Origin: Candidatus Thioglobus vulcanius
Lineage (GTDB): Bacteria; Pseudomonadota; Gammaproteobacteria; PS1; Pseudothioglobaceae
Assembly: GCA_910595855.1 (NCBI GenBank)
Contig: CAJVCJ010000021.1
Coordinates: 17,962 to 81,961 of the forward strand
DNA: 64,000 nt
Direction of reading: 5' to 3'
The position numbers and the translations under genes are program-made. This document shows positions 45,794 through 55,727 of this stretch, piece by piece; positions within the stretch are counted from its first letter, which is position 1, and every line of letters starts with the position of its first letter. A model generated the notes under the pieces. The model did no database searches. It had not been told where the DNA came from and saw nothing but the letters and a program-made list of their open reading frames with translations.

Positions 45794-46831
45794 ATGAATG
45801 AATTTTTACAAAATATACCTCCCTACCAGACTGCTGGAATTTTATTTATCGTAGCACTAGTTGCTCATACAGTCTTAGGTTTCGCCTTAAAGCAAATTAC
45901 TAAACATACAAGTCGAACTAAAAATCAGTTTGATGACCATTTAATCAATGCTGTCTCTCCACCATTAAAAGTATTGATTTGGTTTGCTTGGGTGTTTTTC
46001 TCTATCAATGCATTTAAAGCAGATATTACCGCACTAAGTATTGTTGTTGAGTATATCGATATCACTCCAATCTTTATTGTTACCTGGGGTGTAGTACGTG
46101 TTATCTCTGGTGTTGAGTCCTATTTAGTTGAAGCTGATAATAGTGTTAATAACGATTCAGTCCGCCTATTTACACGATTGATTAAGATTTTGGTTATTGT
46201 TGCCATTCTTCTAGGGATTGCTCAACACCTTGGATTTTCAATTTCAAGCCTACTAACCTTTGGTGGTGTGGGTGGTATTGTGATGGGCTTTGCTGCTAAG
46301 GACATGTTAAGTAACATCTTTGGTGGCCTAATGATTCAAATGGATAAGCCGTTTTCAACAGGTGATTGGATTCGTTCTAGTGAATTCGAAGGTACGGTAG
46401 AGAAAATCGGCTGGCGCATGACCCGTATTCGCACTTTTAGCAAAAACCCTGTTTATATTCCAAACTCTATTTTTGCCTCAATTCCAATTGAAACACCTTC
46501 ACGCATGACCAATCGTCGTATCAAAGAAATTGTTGGCATTCGTTATGATGACATTAAGCAAATTCCAGGTATTGTGACCGATGTAGAAGAGCTACTTAGA
46601 AAACACAAAGATATTGATCAATCTCAATCATTGCGTGTTTACTTTAATTATTTCAATGCATCGTCGCTTGATTTTAATATCTACGCCTTTACCAATACCA
46701 CCAGTAAAGACAATTATCAAAAAATCAAACAAGAAATTTTACTAGCTGTTGCTGATATCATTGAACAGCACAAAGCTGAAATCGCTTACCCAACACAAAC
46801 ATTACACATTCAGAAAAACGCTGAATCTTAA
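45794..46831 (+). CDS. mscS: Small-conductance mechanosensitive channel, MscS family
   Basis: 345 residues, about four N-terminal membrane segments, then the pore helix with LLTFGGVGGIVMGFAAKDML and the MscS beta domain starting SNIFGGLMIQMDKPFSTGDWI, followed by the alpha/beta domain. Releases solutes on hypo-osmotic shock; inner membrane. Confidence 0.92.
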   Translation: MNEFLQNIPPYQTAGILFIVALVAHTVLGFALKQITKHTSRTKNQFDDHLINAVSPPLKVLIWFAWVFFSINAFKADITALSIVVEYIDITPIFIVTWGVVRVISGVESYLVEADNSVNNDSVRLFTRLIKILVIVAILLGIAQHLGFSISSLLTFGGVGGIVMGFAAKDMLSNIFGGLMIQMDKPFSTGDWIRSSEFEGTVEKIGWRMTRIRTFSKNPVYIPNSIFASIPIETPSRMTNRRIKEIVGIRYDDIKQIPGIVTDVEELLRKHKDIDQSQSLRVYFNYFNASSLDFNIYAFTNTTSKDNYQKIKQEILLAVADIIEQHKAEIAYPTQTLHIQKNAES

Positions 46832-46845
46832 TTAGCTAGCCCATT

Positions 46846-48165
46846 ATGAATAAATTACACATCCGTACTTTCGGCTGTCAGATGAATGAGTACGACTCAG
46901 ATCAGATGGTTAACGTACTAAAACATTCTCACAATTTAAGCCTGACAGATAAGCCTGAAGAGGCTGACGTATTGCTACTTAATACTTGCTCGATTCGTGA
47001 AAAAGCGCAAGAAAAGTTGTTCCATCAATTGGGTCGCTGGCGTAAACTTAAAGAAAAAAATCCAGCGCTTATTATTGGTGTTGGCGGCTGTGTTGCCTCT
47101 CAAGAAGGTGAGCTTATTCTTAAACGCGCACCTTACGTTGATATTATTTTTGGCCCGCAAACTTTGCACCGCCTGCCAGCAATGGTCAATGAAGTACTGG
47201 GTGATAAAAAAACCAGTATTGATATCTCTTTTCCTGAAATTGAAAAATTTGACCACCTGCCTGAACCCGAATCAAACGGTGTCAGTGCCTTTGTTTCCAT
47301 TATGGAAGGCTGTAGCAAATATTGTACGTTTTGTGTGGTTCCATATACCCGTGGTGAGGAAGTTTCACGTCCATTTAATGATGTTATTAAAGAAGTTGAA
47401 ATCTTAGCTTCTCAGGGCGTTCGCGAGGTTAACTTACTTGGGCAAAATGTTAATGCTTATCAAGGTTTAATGGATGATGAGGAGATGGCTGACCTAGCCC
47501 TACTCATTAATATTATTGCACAAATTGACGGTATTGATCGTATTCGTTATACCACCTCACATCCGGTTGAATTTTCAGAAAGCTTGATTCAAGCGTATGC
47601 GGAAGTGCCTGAATTGGTTTCTCATTTACACTTACCAATTCAAAGTGGCTCTGACAAAATTTTAGGATTGATGAAGCGCGGCCATATGGCCATTGAGTAT
47701 AAATCTAAGATTAGAAAGCTGCGTGAAATTCGCCCAGATATCTCAATCTCGAGTGATTTTATTATTGGCTTTCCAGGTGAAAATGATCAGGATTTTGAAG
47801 ACACAATGAAACTTATTAATGACATTGGTTTTGACAAATCTTTCAGCTTTATTTATTCAGCACGTCCTGGTACGCCAGCGTCTAGTTATCCTGACGATGT
47901 CAGTATGGCGGTCAAAAAAGAACGACTAAAGCGCGTCCAACTAACCATTGATGCATCTACCGAGGTAATTTCAAAATCTATGGTTGGTAGCATTCAAAAA
48001 GTATTGGTAGAAAATAAAGCCAGAAAAGACGACAACATGTTTGGTCGTACAGAAAATATGCGTAATACGCATTTCAAAGGTGATGAGTCGCTTATTGGTC
48101 AAATTGTTAATGTGAGAATTACGGCTGCACGTGGCAATTCATTAGTAGGTGAATTATGCATCTAA
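46846..48165 (+). CDS. miaB: tRNA-2-methylthio-N6-dimethylallyladenosine synthase MiaB
   Basis: 439 residues. Radical-SAM methylthiotransferase modifying A37 of tRNA. N-terminal cluster ligands in [13 protein letters not shown] (C11), [11 protein letters not shown] and VGGCVAS; radical-[21 protein letters not shown]-terminal TRAM domain ending NSLVGEL. Heads the tight run miaB-phoH-mnmA-hflD, in which every junction overlaps. miaA, which acts before it, begins at the right end of the window. Confidence 0.97.
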   Translation: MNKLHIRTFGCQMNEYDSDQMVNVLKHSHNLSLTDKPEEADVLLLNTCSIREKAQEKLFHQLGRWRKLKEKNPALIIGVGGCVASQEGELILKRAPYVDIIFGPQTLHRLPAMVNEVLGDKKTSIDISFPEIEKFDHLPEPESNGVSAFVSIMEGCSKYCTFCVVPYTRGEEVSRPFNDVIKEVEILASQGVREVNLLGQNVNAYQGLMDDEEMADLALLINIIAQIDGIDRIRYTTSHPVEFSESLIQAYAEVPELVSHLHLPIQSGSDKILGLMKRGHMAIEYKSKIRKLREIRPDISISSDFIIGFPGENDQDFEDTMKLINDIGFDKSFSFIYSARPGTPASSYPDDVSMAVKKERLKRVQLTIDASTEVISKSMVGSIQKVLVENKARKDDNMFGRTENMRNTHFKGDESLIGQIVNVRITAARGNSLVGELCI

Positions 48166-49073
48166 GCCTTGAAATAGACAATCCCGAACAATTAGCTGCT
48201 GTTTGCGGGTCTTTTGATCGAAACTTAGAAACCATTGCCAAAAGCCTTGATGTAGAGATCAACAACAAAGGTGCGGAATTTGTTATCCGTGGCGAGGACA
48301 AGCATTTGGCTGCTCGCATACTTAAAGACTTAAGTCTTCTTGCTAGATCTCAATCTATCAGCTCTCATGATGTAGAGATGAGCATAAAAGCTTATACTCA
48401 AGATAATCCACCAAATGAATCGGTCAATATCAAGACCAAGCGTAAATTCATTCATGTACGCTCCCTTAATCAGCAACTTTACGTAAAAGCCATTAAAGAC
48501 CAAGATTGTACTTTTGGTATTGGCCCTGCTGGTACCGGTAAAACCTATCTTGCTGTGGCGCGCGCAGTAGAAGCATTAGAAAGATCTGACGTACGTCGCA
48601 TTGTATTGGTTCGACCTGCTGTTGAAGCGGGTGAAAAATTGGGTTTTTTACCTGGTGATCTTAGTGAAAAAATAGACCCTTATTTACGTCCAATTTACGA
48701 TGCACTATACGAAATGATGGGGTTTGACAAAGTCACCAAATTATTGGATAAAAACATCATTGAAGTGGCGCCACTTGCTTTTATGCGAGGTCGAACTCTA
48801 AATGAATCATTTATTATTTTAGATGAGGCTCAAAACACCACCACCGAGCAAATGAAAATGTTTTTAACACGCATGGGTTTCGGCTCAAAAATGGTGATTA
48901 CTGGTGACATCACCCAAATAGATTTAGCACGCCCAAGTCAATCAGGCTTATTACATGTAATGAAGGTACTGGAAAATGAAACAAAAATTTCATTTTGTCA
49001 TTTTAACTCCAGAGATGTTGTACGACATAAGCTAGTTCAACGCATTGTACAAGCGTATGAAATCTTTGAATAA
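48156..49073 (+). CDS. ybeZ: PhoH family ATPase (YbeZ)
   Basis: 305 residues. N-terminal KH-like part, then a helicase-type ATPase with Walker A GPAGTGKT (123-130) and Walker [10 protein letters not shown]. Linked to ribosome maturation and RNA metabolism together with YbeY. ybeY normally follows but is not here; mnmA overlaps its end instead. Confidence 0.94.
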   Translation: MHLSLEIDNPEQLAAVCGSFDRNLETIAKSLDVEINNKGAEFVIRGEDKHLAARILKDLSLLARSQSISSHDVEMSIKAYTQDNPPNESVNIKTKRKFIHVRSLNQQLYVKAIKDQDCTFGIGPAGTGKTYLAVARAVEALERSDVRRIVLVRPAVEAGEKLGFLPGDLSEKIDPYLRPIYDALYEMMGFDKVTKLLDKNIIEVAPLAFMRGRTLNESFIILDEAQNTTTEQMKMFLTRMGFGSKMVITGDITQIDLARPSQSGLLHVMKVLENETKISFCHFNSRDVVRHKLVQRIVQAYEIFE

Positions 49074-50151
49074 GTCAGAAAAAATAATCGTCGGACTTTC
49101 CGGCGGTGTTGATTCATCTGTTGCGACTTTAATGTTGTTGGAGCAAGGTTATAACGTAGAAGCCTTGTTTATGAAAAACTGGGATGAAGACGATAGCGAG
49201 GGCTATTGTACAGCCGAGCAAGATCTTGCAGATGCGCAAAAAGTTGCTGATAAATTAGGTGTTAAATTACACACTAAAAACTTTTCGTCAGATTACTGGG
49301 AAGATGTTTTTGAAGATTTTTTACAAGAGCATAAAAAAGGTAGGACGCCAAATCCAGATGTTTTATGCAATCAAAAAATAAAGTTCAAAGTATTTCTTGA
49401 ATACGCATTATCTCTTGGTGCGGACAAAATCGCCACTGGCCACTATGCAAGGATTTCGCATAGCGATCATCAATATCAATTAAAAACAGGTTTAGATAAT
49501 AATAAAGATCAGAGTTATTTTTTATATTTACTTGGTCAATACCAACTTAGTAAAAGCTTGTTTCCATTAGGTGATATTAGTAAAACAAAAGTTAGAGAAA
49601 TTGCCACTCAACACGATTTAATCACAGCAGATAAAAAAGATTCAACCGGTATTTGCTTTATTGGAGAGCGTAATTTCTCTGAATTTTTACAAACCTACCT
49701 ACCCAAACAATCAGGTGATATAGTTGATGAAAACGGACAATTTATTAAACACCATCAAGGTTTGGCTTTTTATACCATTGGTCAAAGAAAAGGTTTAGAA
49801 ATTGGTGGCGGCTTTAGTGACTCACCTGAGCCTTGGTTTGTGGCTGACAAAAGAATTGATAGTAATGAACTGCTCGTTGTACAGGGCGACCATCCATTGC
49901 TATATCACAACAGTCTAAGTACATCAAAAAATCACTGGGTTGGTAATGATCCTGACTTTCCTTTAGATTGTCAGGCTAAGATTCGTTATCGACAAGCCTC
50001 TCAAGACTGTACAATTATTAAAAATGGTGACACCATTAAAGTTATTTTTAATGACCCTCAGAGGGCCGTCACACCTGGTCAATCTATCGTTTTTTATCAG
50101 GATGATGTTTGCCTAGGCGGCGCAATTATTGAGCAACGTAGCAATGAATAA
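49057..50151 (+). CDS. mnmA: tRNA-specific 2-thiouridylase MnmA
   Basis: 364 residues from the ATG at 49057, inside the end of phoH. PP-loop SGGVDSS (15-21); the catalytic cysteines lie in [12 protein letters not shown] and STGICFIGE. Adds sulfur to U34 of Lys, Glu and Gln tRNAs, receiving it through the Tus relay, of which TusE (a DsrC homologue) is the last carrier in many gammaproteobacteria. The only DsrC/TusE homologue in this window lacks CysA. Confidence 0.97.
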   Translation: MKSLNKSEKIIVGLSGGVDSSVATLMLLEQGYNVEALFMKNWDEDDSEGYCTAEQDLADAQKVADKLGVKLHTKNFSSDYWEDVFEDFLQEHKKGRTPNPDVLCNQKIKFKVFLEYALSLGADKIATGHYARISHSDHQYQLKTGLDNNKDQSYFLYLLGQYQLSKSLFPLGDISKTKVREIATQHDLITADKKDSTGICFIGERNFSEFLQTYLPKQSGDIVDENGQFIKHHQGLAFYTIGQRKGLEIGGGFSDSPEPWFVADKRIDSNELLVVQGDHPLLYHNSLSTSKNHWVGNDPDFPLDCQAKIRYRQASQDCTIIKNGDTIKVIFNDPQRAVTPGQSIVFYQDDVCLGGAIIEQRSNE

Positions 50152-50758
50152 AATAAACAATCAAACTCTCGCACTTGCAGGCATATTACAAAGTGTTATG
50201 TTAGTCGATCAACTGGCTTCAAAAGGTGAGTGTGATACTGACTGCTCAATTGTAAGCTTAAATAGCATCACTTCTAAAAGTGCCAATGTTTATGAGGTGT
50301 TCGAATCTCCAGTGCAGCTATCAATAGGTATGGCAGCATTAAGAGTCGCCCTAGGCAAACAAACTAAATCCATACAAACGGTTATTTTTTATGCTTTATC
50401 ATTAATCAATCTTGAAAAAAAATTAATGAAAAATTCAGCTTTACTAGGTGTGATAAGCACTGAGATTAATGCTTTAAACAAGCAAGAATTTTTTGAAATA
50501 ACACACAGCAATTCAATTGCTAGATTAGGAGAGTTATACAAAACCACATTGGGCGAGCTAAGTCCAAGAATTATGGTTAAAGGTGAACAACTCCATTTAT
50601 CAAACCAACGTACGGCCAACCATATTAGGGCGTTATTGTTAGCCGGAATACGTGCAGTTTCACTTTGGAAATCTCAAGGTGGAAAAACTTGGCACTTGAT
50701 TTTAAACAAGAAAAAAATATTGAGTGCGATTGATGCATTGGATCGTATTGGTAGCTAA
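50144..50758 (+). CDS. hflD: HflD homologue
   Basis: 204 residues from the ATG at 50144, overlapping the mnmA stop by 8 bp. Mostly helical; [20 protein letters not shown] near the N-terminus and [20 protein letters not shown] near the C-terminus match HflD (YcfC), a peripheral membrane protein that in E. coli affects lambda CII stability and membrane partition. mnmA-hflD is a conserved pair. Confidence 0.9.
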   Translation: MNKINNQTLALAGILQSVMLVDQLASKGECDTDCSIVSLNSITSKSANVYEVFESPVQLSIGMAALRVALGKQTKSIQTVIFYALSLINLEKKLMKNSALLGVISTEINALNKQEFFEITHSNSIARLGELYKTTLGELSPRIMVKGEQLHLSNQRTANHIRALLLAGIRAVSLWKSQGGKTWHLILNKKKILSAIDALDRIGS

Positions 50759-50777
50759 TTTAAATTCAATTTACCCC

Positions 50778-50806
50778 TAGACTTTTTCCAACTAAGACTT
50801 TATAAT
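50778..50806 (+). promoter_or_regulatory. Promoter of rpsT
   Basis: -35 TAGACT (50778-50783), 17-bp spacer, -10 TATAAT (50801-50806). Start near 50813, leader of about 29 nt. Confidence 0.7.
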
Positions 50807-50841
50807 TACGCCTTTACTAATTTAACTCTTATATATCAAAG

Positions 50842-51102
50842 ATGGCTAATTCAGCAGGTTCAAAAAAACGCGCAAGACAATCAACAAAACGCAACAAGCA
50901 TAATTCGCAAATTCGCGCTAAAGTTCGTACTTTTATCAAGAAAGTAAATTACGCATTAGAAGCTGGCAATAAAGAAGAAGCACAGAATGGTTACGGTATC
51001 ATGCAAAAAATGATTGACCAGGCAGTAAGCAAAGGCTTAATGCATAAGAACCAAGCATCTAGAAAAAAATCTAGAATCAATGCACAAATTAAAGCTCTAT
51101 AA
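50842..51102 (+). CDS. rpsT: 30S ribosomal protein S20
   Basis: 86 residues, very basic. MANSAGSKKRARQSTKRNKHN start is that of S20 (motif in part: KKRARQSTKR), followed by the three-helix body and the C-terminal MHKNQASRKKSRINAQIKAL. Primary 16S rRNA-binding protein. Own promoter and terminator. Confidence 0.97.
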   Translation: MANSAGSKKRARQSTKRNKHNSQIRAKVRTFIKKVNYALEAGNKEEAQNGYGIMQKMIDQAVSKGLMHKNQASRKKSRINAQIKAL

Positions 51103-51118
51103 AACCTTTAATTAACAT

Positions 51119-51127
51119 TGCTATAAT
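51119..51127 (+). promoter_or_regulatory. Extended -10 promoter upstream of the smr gene
   Basis: TGCTATAAT with -10 at 51122-51127. It overlaps the left shoulder of the rpsT terminator; transcripts would start near 51134, inside the stem, and so would not form the terminator. Confidence 0.6.
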
Positions 51128-51128
51128 T

Positions 51129-51152
51129 AAGCCCTCTTTTGAGGGCTTTTTA
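51129..51152 (+). terminator. Intrinsic terminator of rpsT
   Basis: AAGCCCTC-TTTT-GAGGGCTT (51129-51148) followed by a short T-run. Confidence 0.9.
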
Positions 51153-51166
51153 ATGCACAACCATCT

Positions 51167-51649
51167 ATGATTAACGACGAAGACAAACAACTATTCAGAT
51201 CCAGTGTTGATGCAACTGCTCCCATTGATAAAGATAATCATACACAACCTAGTGGAAGAATAAGCCAACCAGCCTTTACAGCTTATAGTTATATTACCGA
51301 AGCCCGTTTGAGTGGCTCTGAAATAATCGCTTATGCTAAAAATGGACTTTCACCTAAAATCATCAAAAAAATGAAACGTGGTAATATTGATCATGCTCCA
51401 GTACTGGATCTTCACGGGCAAACGGTTATTGAGGCTTGCGAAGCTATGAGTCAATTTATGTATCATTATCAGCATGAAGAGTTTATTCATATTATTCATG
51501 GCAAAGGTTATCACTCTGACAATAGCATGAGTATTTTAAAAACCCAAGTCGTGAGCTTCCTAAATCAACATCCACAAGTAATGGCATTTAACTCTTGCCC
51601 TGATAAAGATGGCGGAACTGGCGCTGTATTTGTTTTACTTAAAAAATAG
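51167..51649 (+). CDS. Smr-domain protein
   Basis: 160 residues. C-terminal Smr (MutS2-related) domain with DLHG (81-84) and HGKG (111-114) motifs. Stand-alone Smr proteins of this size are endonucleases, some linked to ribosome rescue. The N-terminal 75 residues are polar and probably flexible. Four bases before xseA, same operon. Confidence 0.88.
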   Translation: MINDEDKQLFRSSVDATAPIDKDNHTQPSGRISQPAFTAYSYITEARLSGSEIIAYAKNGLSPKIIKKMKRGNIDHAPVLDLHGQTVIEACEAMSQFMYHYQHEEFIHIIHGKGYHSDNSMSILKTQVVSFLNQHPQVMAFNSCPDKDGGTGAVFVLLKK

Positions 51650-51652
51650 ACA

Positions 51653-53053
51653 ATGTTTGACTTAGATGAAATCTACAGTGTTTCCAGCTTTTTATCACTG
51701 TGCAATAAAACCGTTGAAAACAATATTCCAACTTGCTGGCTTCAAGGTGAGATTTCTAATTTAGCACGCCCTGCTTCAGGACATTGGTATTTTTCACTTA
51801 AGGACAATCGTGGTCAAGTGCGTTGTGCGCTATTTCGCCTTAATCAGCGAAATATTAAATTCACACCTGAAAATGGCATGGAAGTGTTGGTGCGTGCAGC
51901 GCCAACACTCTACGAAGCACGTGGTGATTTCCAATTAATCATTCAGCATATTGAACCTATTGGTGCTGGAAACCTTAATCTTGCCTTTGAACAGCTAAAA
52001 AGTCAATTATCTAAAGAGGGTCTGTTTGATTCGATTCATAAAAAGCCACTACCAACAATAGTTAACACCATTGGTGTTATTTCTTCTTCAACAGGTGCGG
52101 TGATACAGGACATTATTAGAGTTTTGCATAAGCGCTACCCTTTTGCTGAAATATTATTATTTGACTCTGTAGTCCAGGGCGAAGGCTCAGAAATTAAGCT
52201 AGCTCAGGCTATTGAAGCAGCCGATCAATCAAATCGATGTGACGTGTTAATTTTGGCGCGTGGTGGTGGCTCATTAGAAGATTTATGGGCATTTAATGAA
52301 GAATCCTTAGCGCGCGTTATCTTTGCTACTAATACGCCCATTATTAGCGCCATTGGTCATGAAACTGATACCACCATTGCTGACTTTGTAGCTGATGTGC
52401 GTGCACCAACACCAAGTGCTGCAGCCATGCTGGCCACGCCGGATCGATTAGAGATATTATCAAGTCTTGATAAGTTAACTGGATTATTACAACAGCATGC
52501 ACGTCAATATCAACAACACCAGCAAGCACAGCTTGATCTGCTAAAGCTTAGAATCCCAACACCAACCAAAACCATTAACTACTTATCTCAACAATTGGAC
52601 TATTTATCACATAGATTAACCACAAGTGCAATAAGTCGAGTTAGTAATGATGAATCAAGGTTAAGCACTTTATACGCTACTTTAAAACAGCACTCTCCTA
52701 AAGAGCATATTCGTCATTCGATTGAGTTAAACAAACTATCTGTTCATCAACTCAATCAACAAATCAATAAGACCATCAGTGATAATACTAACATCCTAGA
52801 TTCACTTAAAAATCGACTAAAAAACTCAAGCGTACAAATGGTTGATCGCTATAAAAATGCATTGTCAATTCATGCCAATACATTAAACCTTTTGTCACCT
52901 CTAAGCACGCTTTCAAGAGGCTACAGCATTACTACAGATGTTGAAAACAAAGTGTTATCATCCATTGAAAATATTGACAAAAATCAAATGATTAGCACTC
53001 GACTTAGTAGTGGCATCATTCATTCCAAGGTGGTAAAAATTGAAAAAAATTAA
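51653..53053 (+). CDS. xseA: Exodeoxyribonuclease VII large subunit
   Basis: 466 residues. N-terminal OB fold (CWLQGEISNLARPASGHWYF), catalytic domain with GVISSSTGAVIQDI, LARGGGSLEDLWAFN and AIGHETDTTIADFVAD, RAPTPSAAA, and a coiled-coil C-terminal part with LSRGYSIT near the end. Degrades single-stranded DNA with XseB, which is not encoded nearby. Overlaps the next gene by 14 bp. Confidence 0.96.
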   Translation: MFDLDEIYSVSSFLSLCNKTVENNIPTCWLQGEISNLARPASGHWYFSLKDNRGQVRCALFRLNQRNIKFTPENGMEVLVRAAPTLYEARGDFQLIIQHIEPIGAGNLNLAFEQLKSQLSKEGLFDSIHKKPLPTIVNTIGVISSSTGAVIQDIIRVLHKRYPFAEILLFDSVVQGEGSEIKLAQAIEAADQSNRCDVLILARGGGSLEDLWAFNEESLARVIFATNTPIISAIGHETDTTIADFVADVRAPTPSAAAMLATPDRLEILSSLDKLTGLLQQHARQYQQHQQAQLDLLKLRIPTPTKTINYLSQQLDYLSHRLTTSAISRVSNDESRLSTLYATLKQHSPKEHIRHSIELNKLSVHQLNQQINKTISDNTNILDSLKNRLKNSSVQMVDRYKNALSIHANTLNLLSPLSTLSRGYSITTDVENKVLSSIENIDKNQMISTRLSSGIIHSKVVKIEKN

Positions 53054-53870
53054 CTTAATAACGTTGTTGTTATTACCATTTTCTGCGCTAGCTACTCTTA
53101 ACGTCAATAATACTGCTATTCCAGGTGGCATTGCAGTGGTTGATTTTTATACAAACCATGCCAACCCAAAAGCTTTTTATAGTAATGTTCCAGTCTATCT
53201 ACAGCGCAAGAAAGACTCACATTGGCAAGCCCTAGTTGGTATTCCACTATTAGCAAAAACAGGGGGTAAACAATTAATTATTAAAGATTTTTCTGAACGA
53301 AAAATAGCTTTTAATGTTATGCCTCATGGTTATAAAGAACAACATATCACCTTGACTGGAAAGAACAAAAAATATGTCAATCCAAACCTTGCGCACATGG
53401 ATAGAATCACTCGAGAGCGTCCAATTTTAGCTGTAGCACGCAATACTTTTTCTACTCAAGTATTTAACAATTCTAGTTTTATCCGTCCTGTTTCTGGCGT
53501 CACAACCAGCCCTTTTGGATTTAAACGATTCTACAATGGTCAGGCTCGACGTCCACATACTGGATTAGACTATGCAGGAAAAACTGGTACACCCATAAAG
53601 GCTACTGCAGCCGGAAAGGTAATCATTAGTGATGAATTTTTCTTCAATGGCAATGCAGTTTTTATTGACCATGGACAAGGGTTAATCAGTGTCTATATTC
53701 ACATGAATGAACGCTTAGTTAAGCCTGGACAAATAATCAATCAAGGTGATATTATTGGCACAATTGGGCAGACTGGAAGAGCAACAGGCCCACACCTTCA
53801 CTTTGGCATCTATCTTAACAAAACTGTCATTAATCCAAACATTCTAATCAAGGACACACCAAAATCATGA
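53040..53870 (+). CDS. Secreted M23 peptidoglycan endopeptidase
   Basis: 276 residues with a signal peptide (MKKINLITLLLLPFSALA). After a beta-rich N-terminal domain comes an intact LytM/M23 domain: metal ligands H173 and D177 in RPHTGLDYA and H254 in GPHLHFGIYL, with H252 as catalytic partner. Cleaves peptidoglycan cross-links in the periplasm. It contrasts with the degenerate LytM lipoprotein at 45.2 kb. Cotranscribed with xseA and the RDD gene. Confidence 0.92.
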   Translation: MKKINLITLLLLPFSALATLNVNNTAIPGGIAVVDFYTNHANPKAFYSNVPVYLQRKKDSHWQALVGIPLLAKTGGKQLIIKDFSERKIAFNVMPHGYKEQHITLTGKNKKYVNPNLAHMDRITRERPILAVARNTFSTQVFNNSSFIRPVSGVTTSPFGFKRFYNGQARRPHTGLDYAGKTGTPIKATAAGKVIISDEFFFNGNAVFIDHGQGLISVYIHMNERLVKPGQIINQGDIIGTIGQTGRATGPHLHFGIYLNKTVINPNILIKDTPKS

Positions 53871-54262
53871 CCTCCAATGTTTCTTTATTGCGCCGATTGG
53901 GTGCTGTTTTTTACGATATATGTTTAGCCTTTTCGTTAATATTTTTTGTCGGTATCGTTGTTAATGCTTTTATCGGTGAAATAGGTGACGCCTTTTTCTA
54001 TCTAATCACCCTTCCAGGTGTTTACTTGTATTTTGTTGTTTCATGGGTTAAAGGGCGTCAAACAATTGGCATGAAGGCTTGGAAATTCCAAGTCGTTCAA
54101 CACAATCAAAAAAATATCACCTATCAACAGGCGTTTATCCGATCTAGCCTTGGGTTTGTTTCTTTTATGCTGTTCGGGCTTGGATTTCTGTACCAACTAT
54201 TTAATAAAGATAAGCTTTCATGGCACGATAAAATTTCAAATACACTATTGATAAAAAATTAA
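53867..54262 (+). CDS. RDD-family membrane protein
   Basis: 131 residues, three or four membrane segments. RDD family: LLRRLGAVFYDICLAFSLIF near the N-terminus, then GRQTIGMKAWKFQVV and the C-terminal SWHDKISNTLLIK. The name-giving R-D-D pattern is partly retained (R, D, D). Function uncertain. Overlaps the M23 gene stop by 4 bp. Confidence 0.85.
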   Translation: MTSNVSLLRRLGAVFYDICLAFSLIFFVGIVVNAFIGEIGDAFFYLITLPGVYLYFVVSWVKGRQTIGMKAWKFQVVQHNQKNITYQQAFIRSSLGFVSFMLFGLGFLYQLFNKDKLSWHDKISNTLLIKN

Positions 54263-54289
54263 CCTCGATCAATAATTAAAAAAAACCTG

Positions 54290-54298
54290 TGCTATAAT
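54290..54298 (+). promoter_or_regulatory. Extended -10 promoter of the 78-aa membrane protein gene
   Basis: TGCTATAAT with the -10 at 54293-54298; start near 54305, leader of about 26 nt. Confidence 0.65.
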
Positions 54299-54330
54299 AT
54301 TAACATTATAAAACACTCTTGGAAATAGGT

Positions 54331-54567
54331 ATGAGCGCTACAGACAACAGCACTAAAAAAGGTCATATATTAATGGTAAGCACTATGGCTGTTACCCTTA
54401 TAGCACCACTCGCTCTAATCATCCTTTCTTATATTGGTGCAGTTTCTGGCACTGCTGAATATGTCGCAGCATTTGGCGTGATTGCCTCAACAATCTATAT
54501 TATTGGTGGCTCTATTTGGATGTTTTCTCAAGATGCTACAGATGGAAAAAATCTTGCTGATGGCTAA
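54331..54567 (+). CDS. Unknown small membrane protein, 78 aa
   Basis: Start at the ATG 54331 (GGAAATAGGT ahead), protein MSATDNSTKKG onward. Two membrane segments (about 14-36 and 43-66) joined by a short GAVSGTAEY loop, and an acidic tail ending DGKNLADG. Not recognised. It has its own strong-looking promoter, and an intrinsic terminator 54 bp after its stop, so it may be expressed as a short, abundant monocistronic message. Confidence 0.7.
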   Translation: MSATDNSTKKGHILMVSTMAVTLIAPLALIILSYIGAVSGTAEYVAAFGVIASTIYIIGGSIWMFSQDATDGKNLADG

Positions 54568-54575
54568 TTAATAGC

Positions 54576-54938
54576 TTGAACATTAAATCTCATTTACGCC
54601 CAGTCATTGGGCTTATAAAAAAGCCAAATAATTTATTTGGCTTTTTTTATCGCCATTGGTTTAGTCTTGTATTGATTGTAATTCTGATTACTTTATTTCG
54701 TCAAAATTTTATTAGTAATAATTTTCCATTTGATATTTACGATAAGCAAAATTTACTTATACAAAGCATTGCTGACAACAGACAACTTGAGCAAGAAAAT
54801 ATACAACTCAAACTAGAATCAGCCGCCAAATCTGATGATAAATTAGAAATCTTAGAATCTATGGCAAGGCAAAAATTTGGATTGATTAAATCGGGCGAAA
54901 GATACTATCAATTTAACATTTCTGAGCAAAATCAATAA
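54576..54938 (+). CDS. ftsB: Cell division protein FtsB (start uncertain)
   Basis: Up to 120 residues. One membrane segment (about 27-42, WFSLVLIVILITLF), then a coiled coil (QSIADNRQLEQENIQLKLES) and a C-terminal MARQKFGLIKSGERYY, the pattern of FtsB, a partner of FtsQ and FtsL in the divisome. No ATG precedes the membrane segment: TTG 54576 is the first option, but codons 16-24 contain a perfect intrinsic terminator. TTG 54672 is an alternative start, though it trims the membrane segment. ispD follows, as is usual for ftsB. Confidence 0.8.
   Translation: MNIKSHLRPVIGLIKKPNNLFGFFYRHWFSLVLIVILITLFRQNFISNNFPFDIYDKQNLLIQSIADNRQLEQENIQLKLESAAKSDDKLEILESMARQKFGLIKSGERYYQFNISEQNQ
54621..54648 (+). 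terminator. Intrinsic terminator inside the 5' part of ftsB
   Basis: 10-bp stem AAGCCAAATA (54621-54630) / TATTTGGCTT (54634-54643), 3-nt loop, followed by a T-run. It most likely ends the message of the 78-aa protein, yet lies within the longest ftsB frame. Confidence 0.85.
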
Positions 54939-55022
54939 CATTATCACTCTTCATTTTTAGCACTTGCTAAGTTTACTTTTGCTTGGGTATAATAAAAACA
55001 ATCTATCTAATTATTAAGTCTT

Positions 55023-55727
55023 ATGTCGACCGATCAATGCTATCTTATTGTTCCTGCTAGTGGCATTGGATCACGCATGAATGCAGGCATTCCTAAGCAA
55101 TATTTAATGCTTGATAATGGTTTAAATATACTTGATCAAACTTTAAAAGCACTACTTAGTATTGATCAAATTAAAGGTTTTGTTGTTGCGCTAGCAGAGC
55201 ATGATATGCATTTTAAAGAATCTCAGTTTGCCCACCATACCAAGCTTTTAGCACTTGCCACAGGCGGTGAGCAACGTTACCATTCTGTGATCAATGCTCT
55301 ACACACCTTAAAACCTTTTGTAAAAGATTCTGACTGGATTTTAGTGCATGATGCTGCGCGCCCTTGTATTGATCCTGCCGATGTTATTAAGTTAATCAAC
55401 CAGCTTAAACACAACTCTGTCGGGGGATTGTTGGCAACTAAAGTTGTAGACACTATTAAGAAAGCCGATAAAAATCTTACAATTGCAACTATTGATCGAA
55501 GCACTCTATGGCAAGCGCAAACGCCGCAAATGTATCGATTTGATGTACTGTTAAACGCCTTAACCTCAGCATGTGATGACAAGATCAATATAACCGATGA
55601 AGCTAGTGCGATTGAACATATGGGCATGCAATCGCTACTGGTTGAATCATCTAAGCGTAACCTTAAAATAACCAATCCAGAAGATCTAGCATTGGCAAAC
55701 TTTTACTTAACTAACCAGCTAACATGA
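55023..55727 (+). CDS. ispD: 2-C-methyl-D-erythritol 4-phosphate cytidylyltransferase
   Basis: 234 residues. Third step of the MEP isoprenoid pathway. N-terminal CTP-binding loop PASGIGSRMNAGIPKQYL, VHDAARPCI, and DTIKKAD. A TATAAT-like -10 lies about 35 bp upstream. It overlaps ispF by 4 bp, the standard ispDF pair. Confidence 0.96.
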   Translation: MSTDQCYLIVPASGIGSRMNAGIPKQYLMLDNGLNILDQTLKALLSIDQIKGFVVALAEHDMHFKESQFAHHTKLLALATGGEQRYHSVINALHTLKPFVKDSDWILVHDAARPCIDPADVIKLINQLKHNSVGGLLATKVVDTIKKADKNLTIATIDRSTLWQAQTPQMYRFDVLLNALTSACDDKINITDEASAIEHMGMQSLLVESSKRNLKITNPEDLALANFYLTNQLT

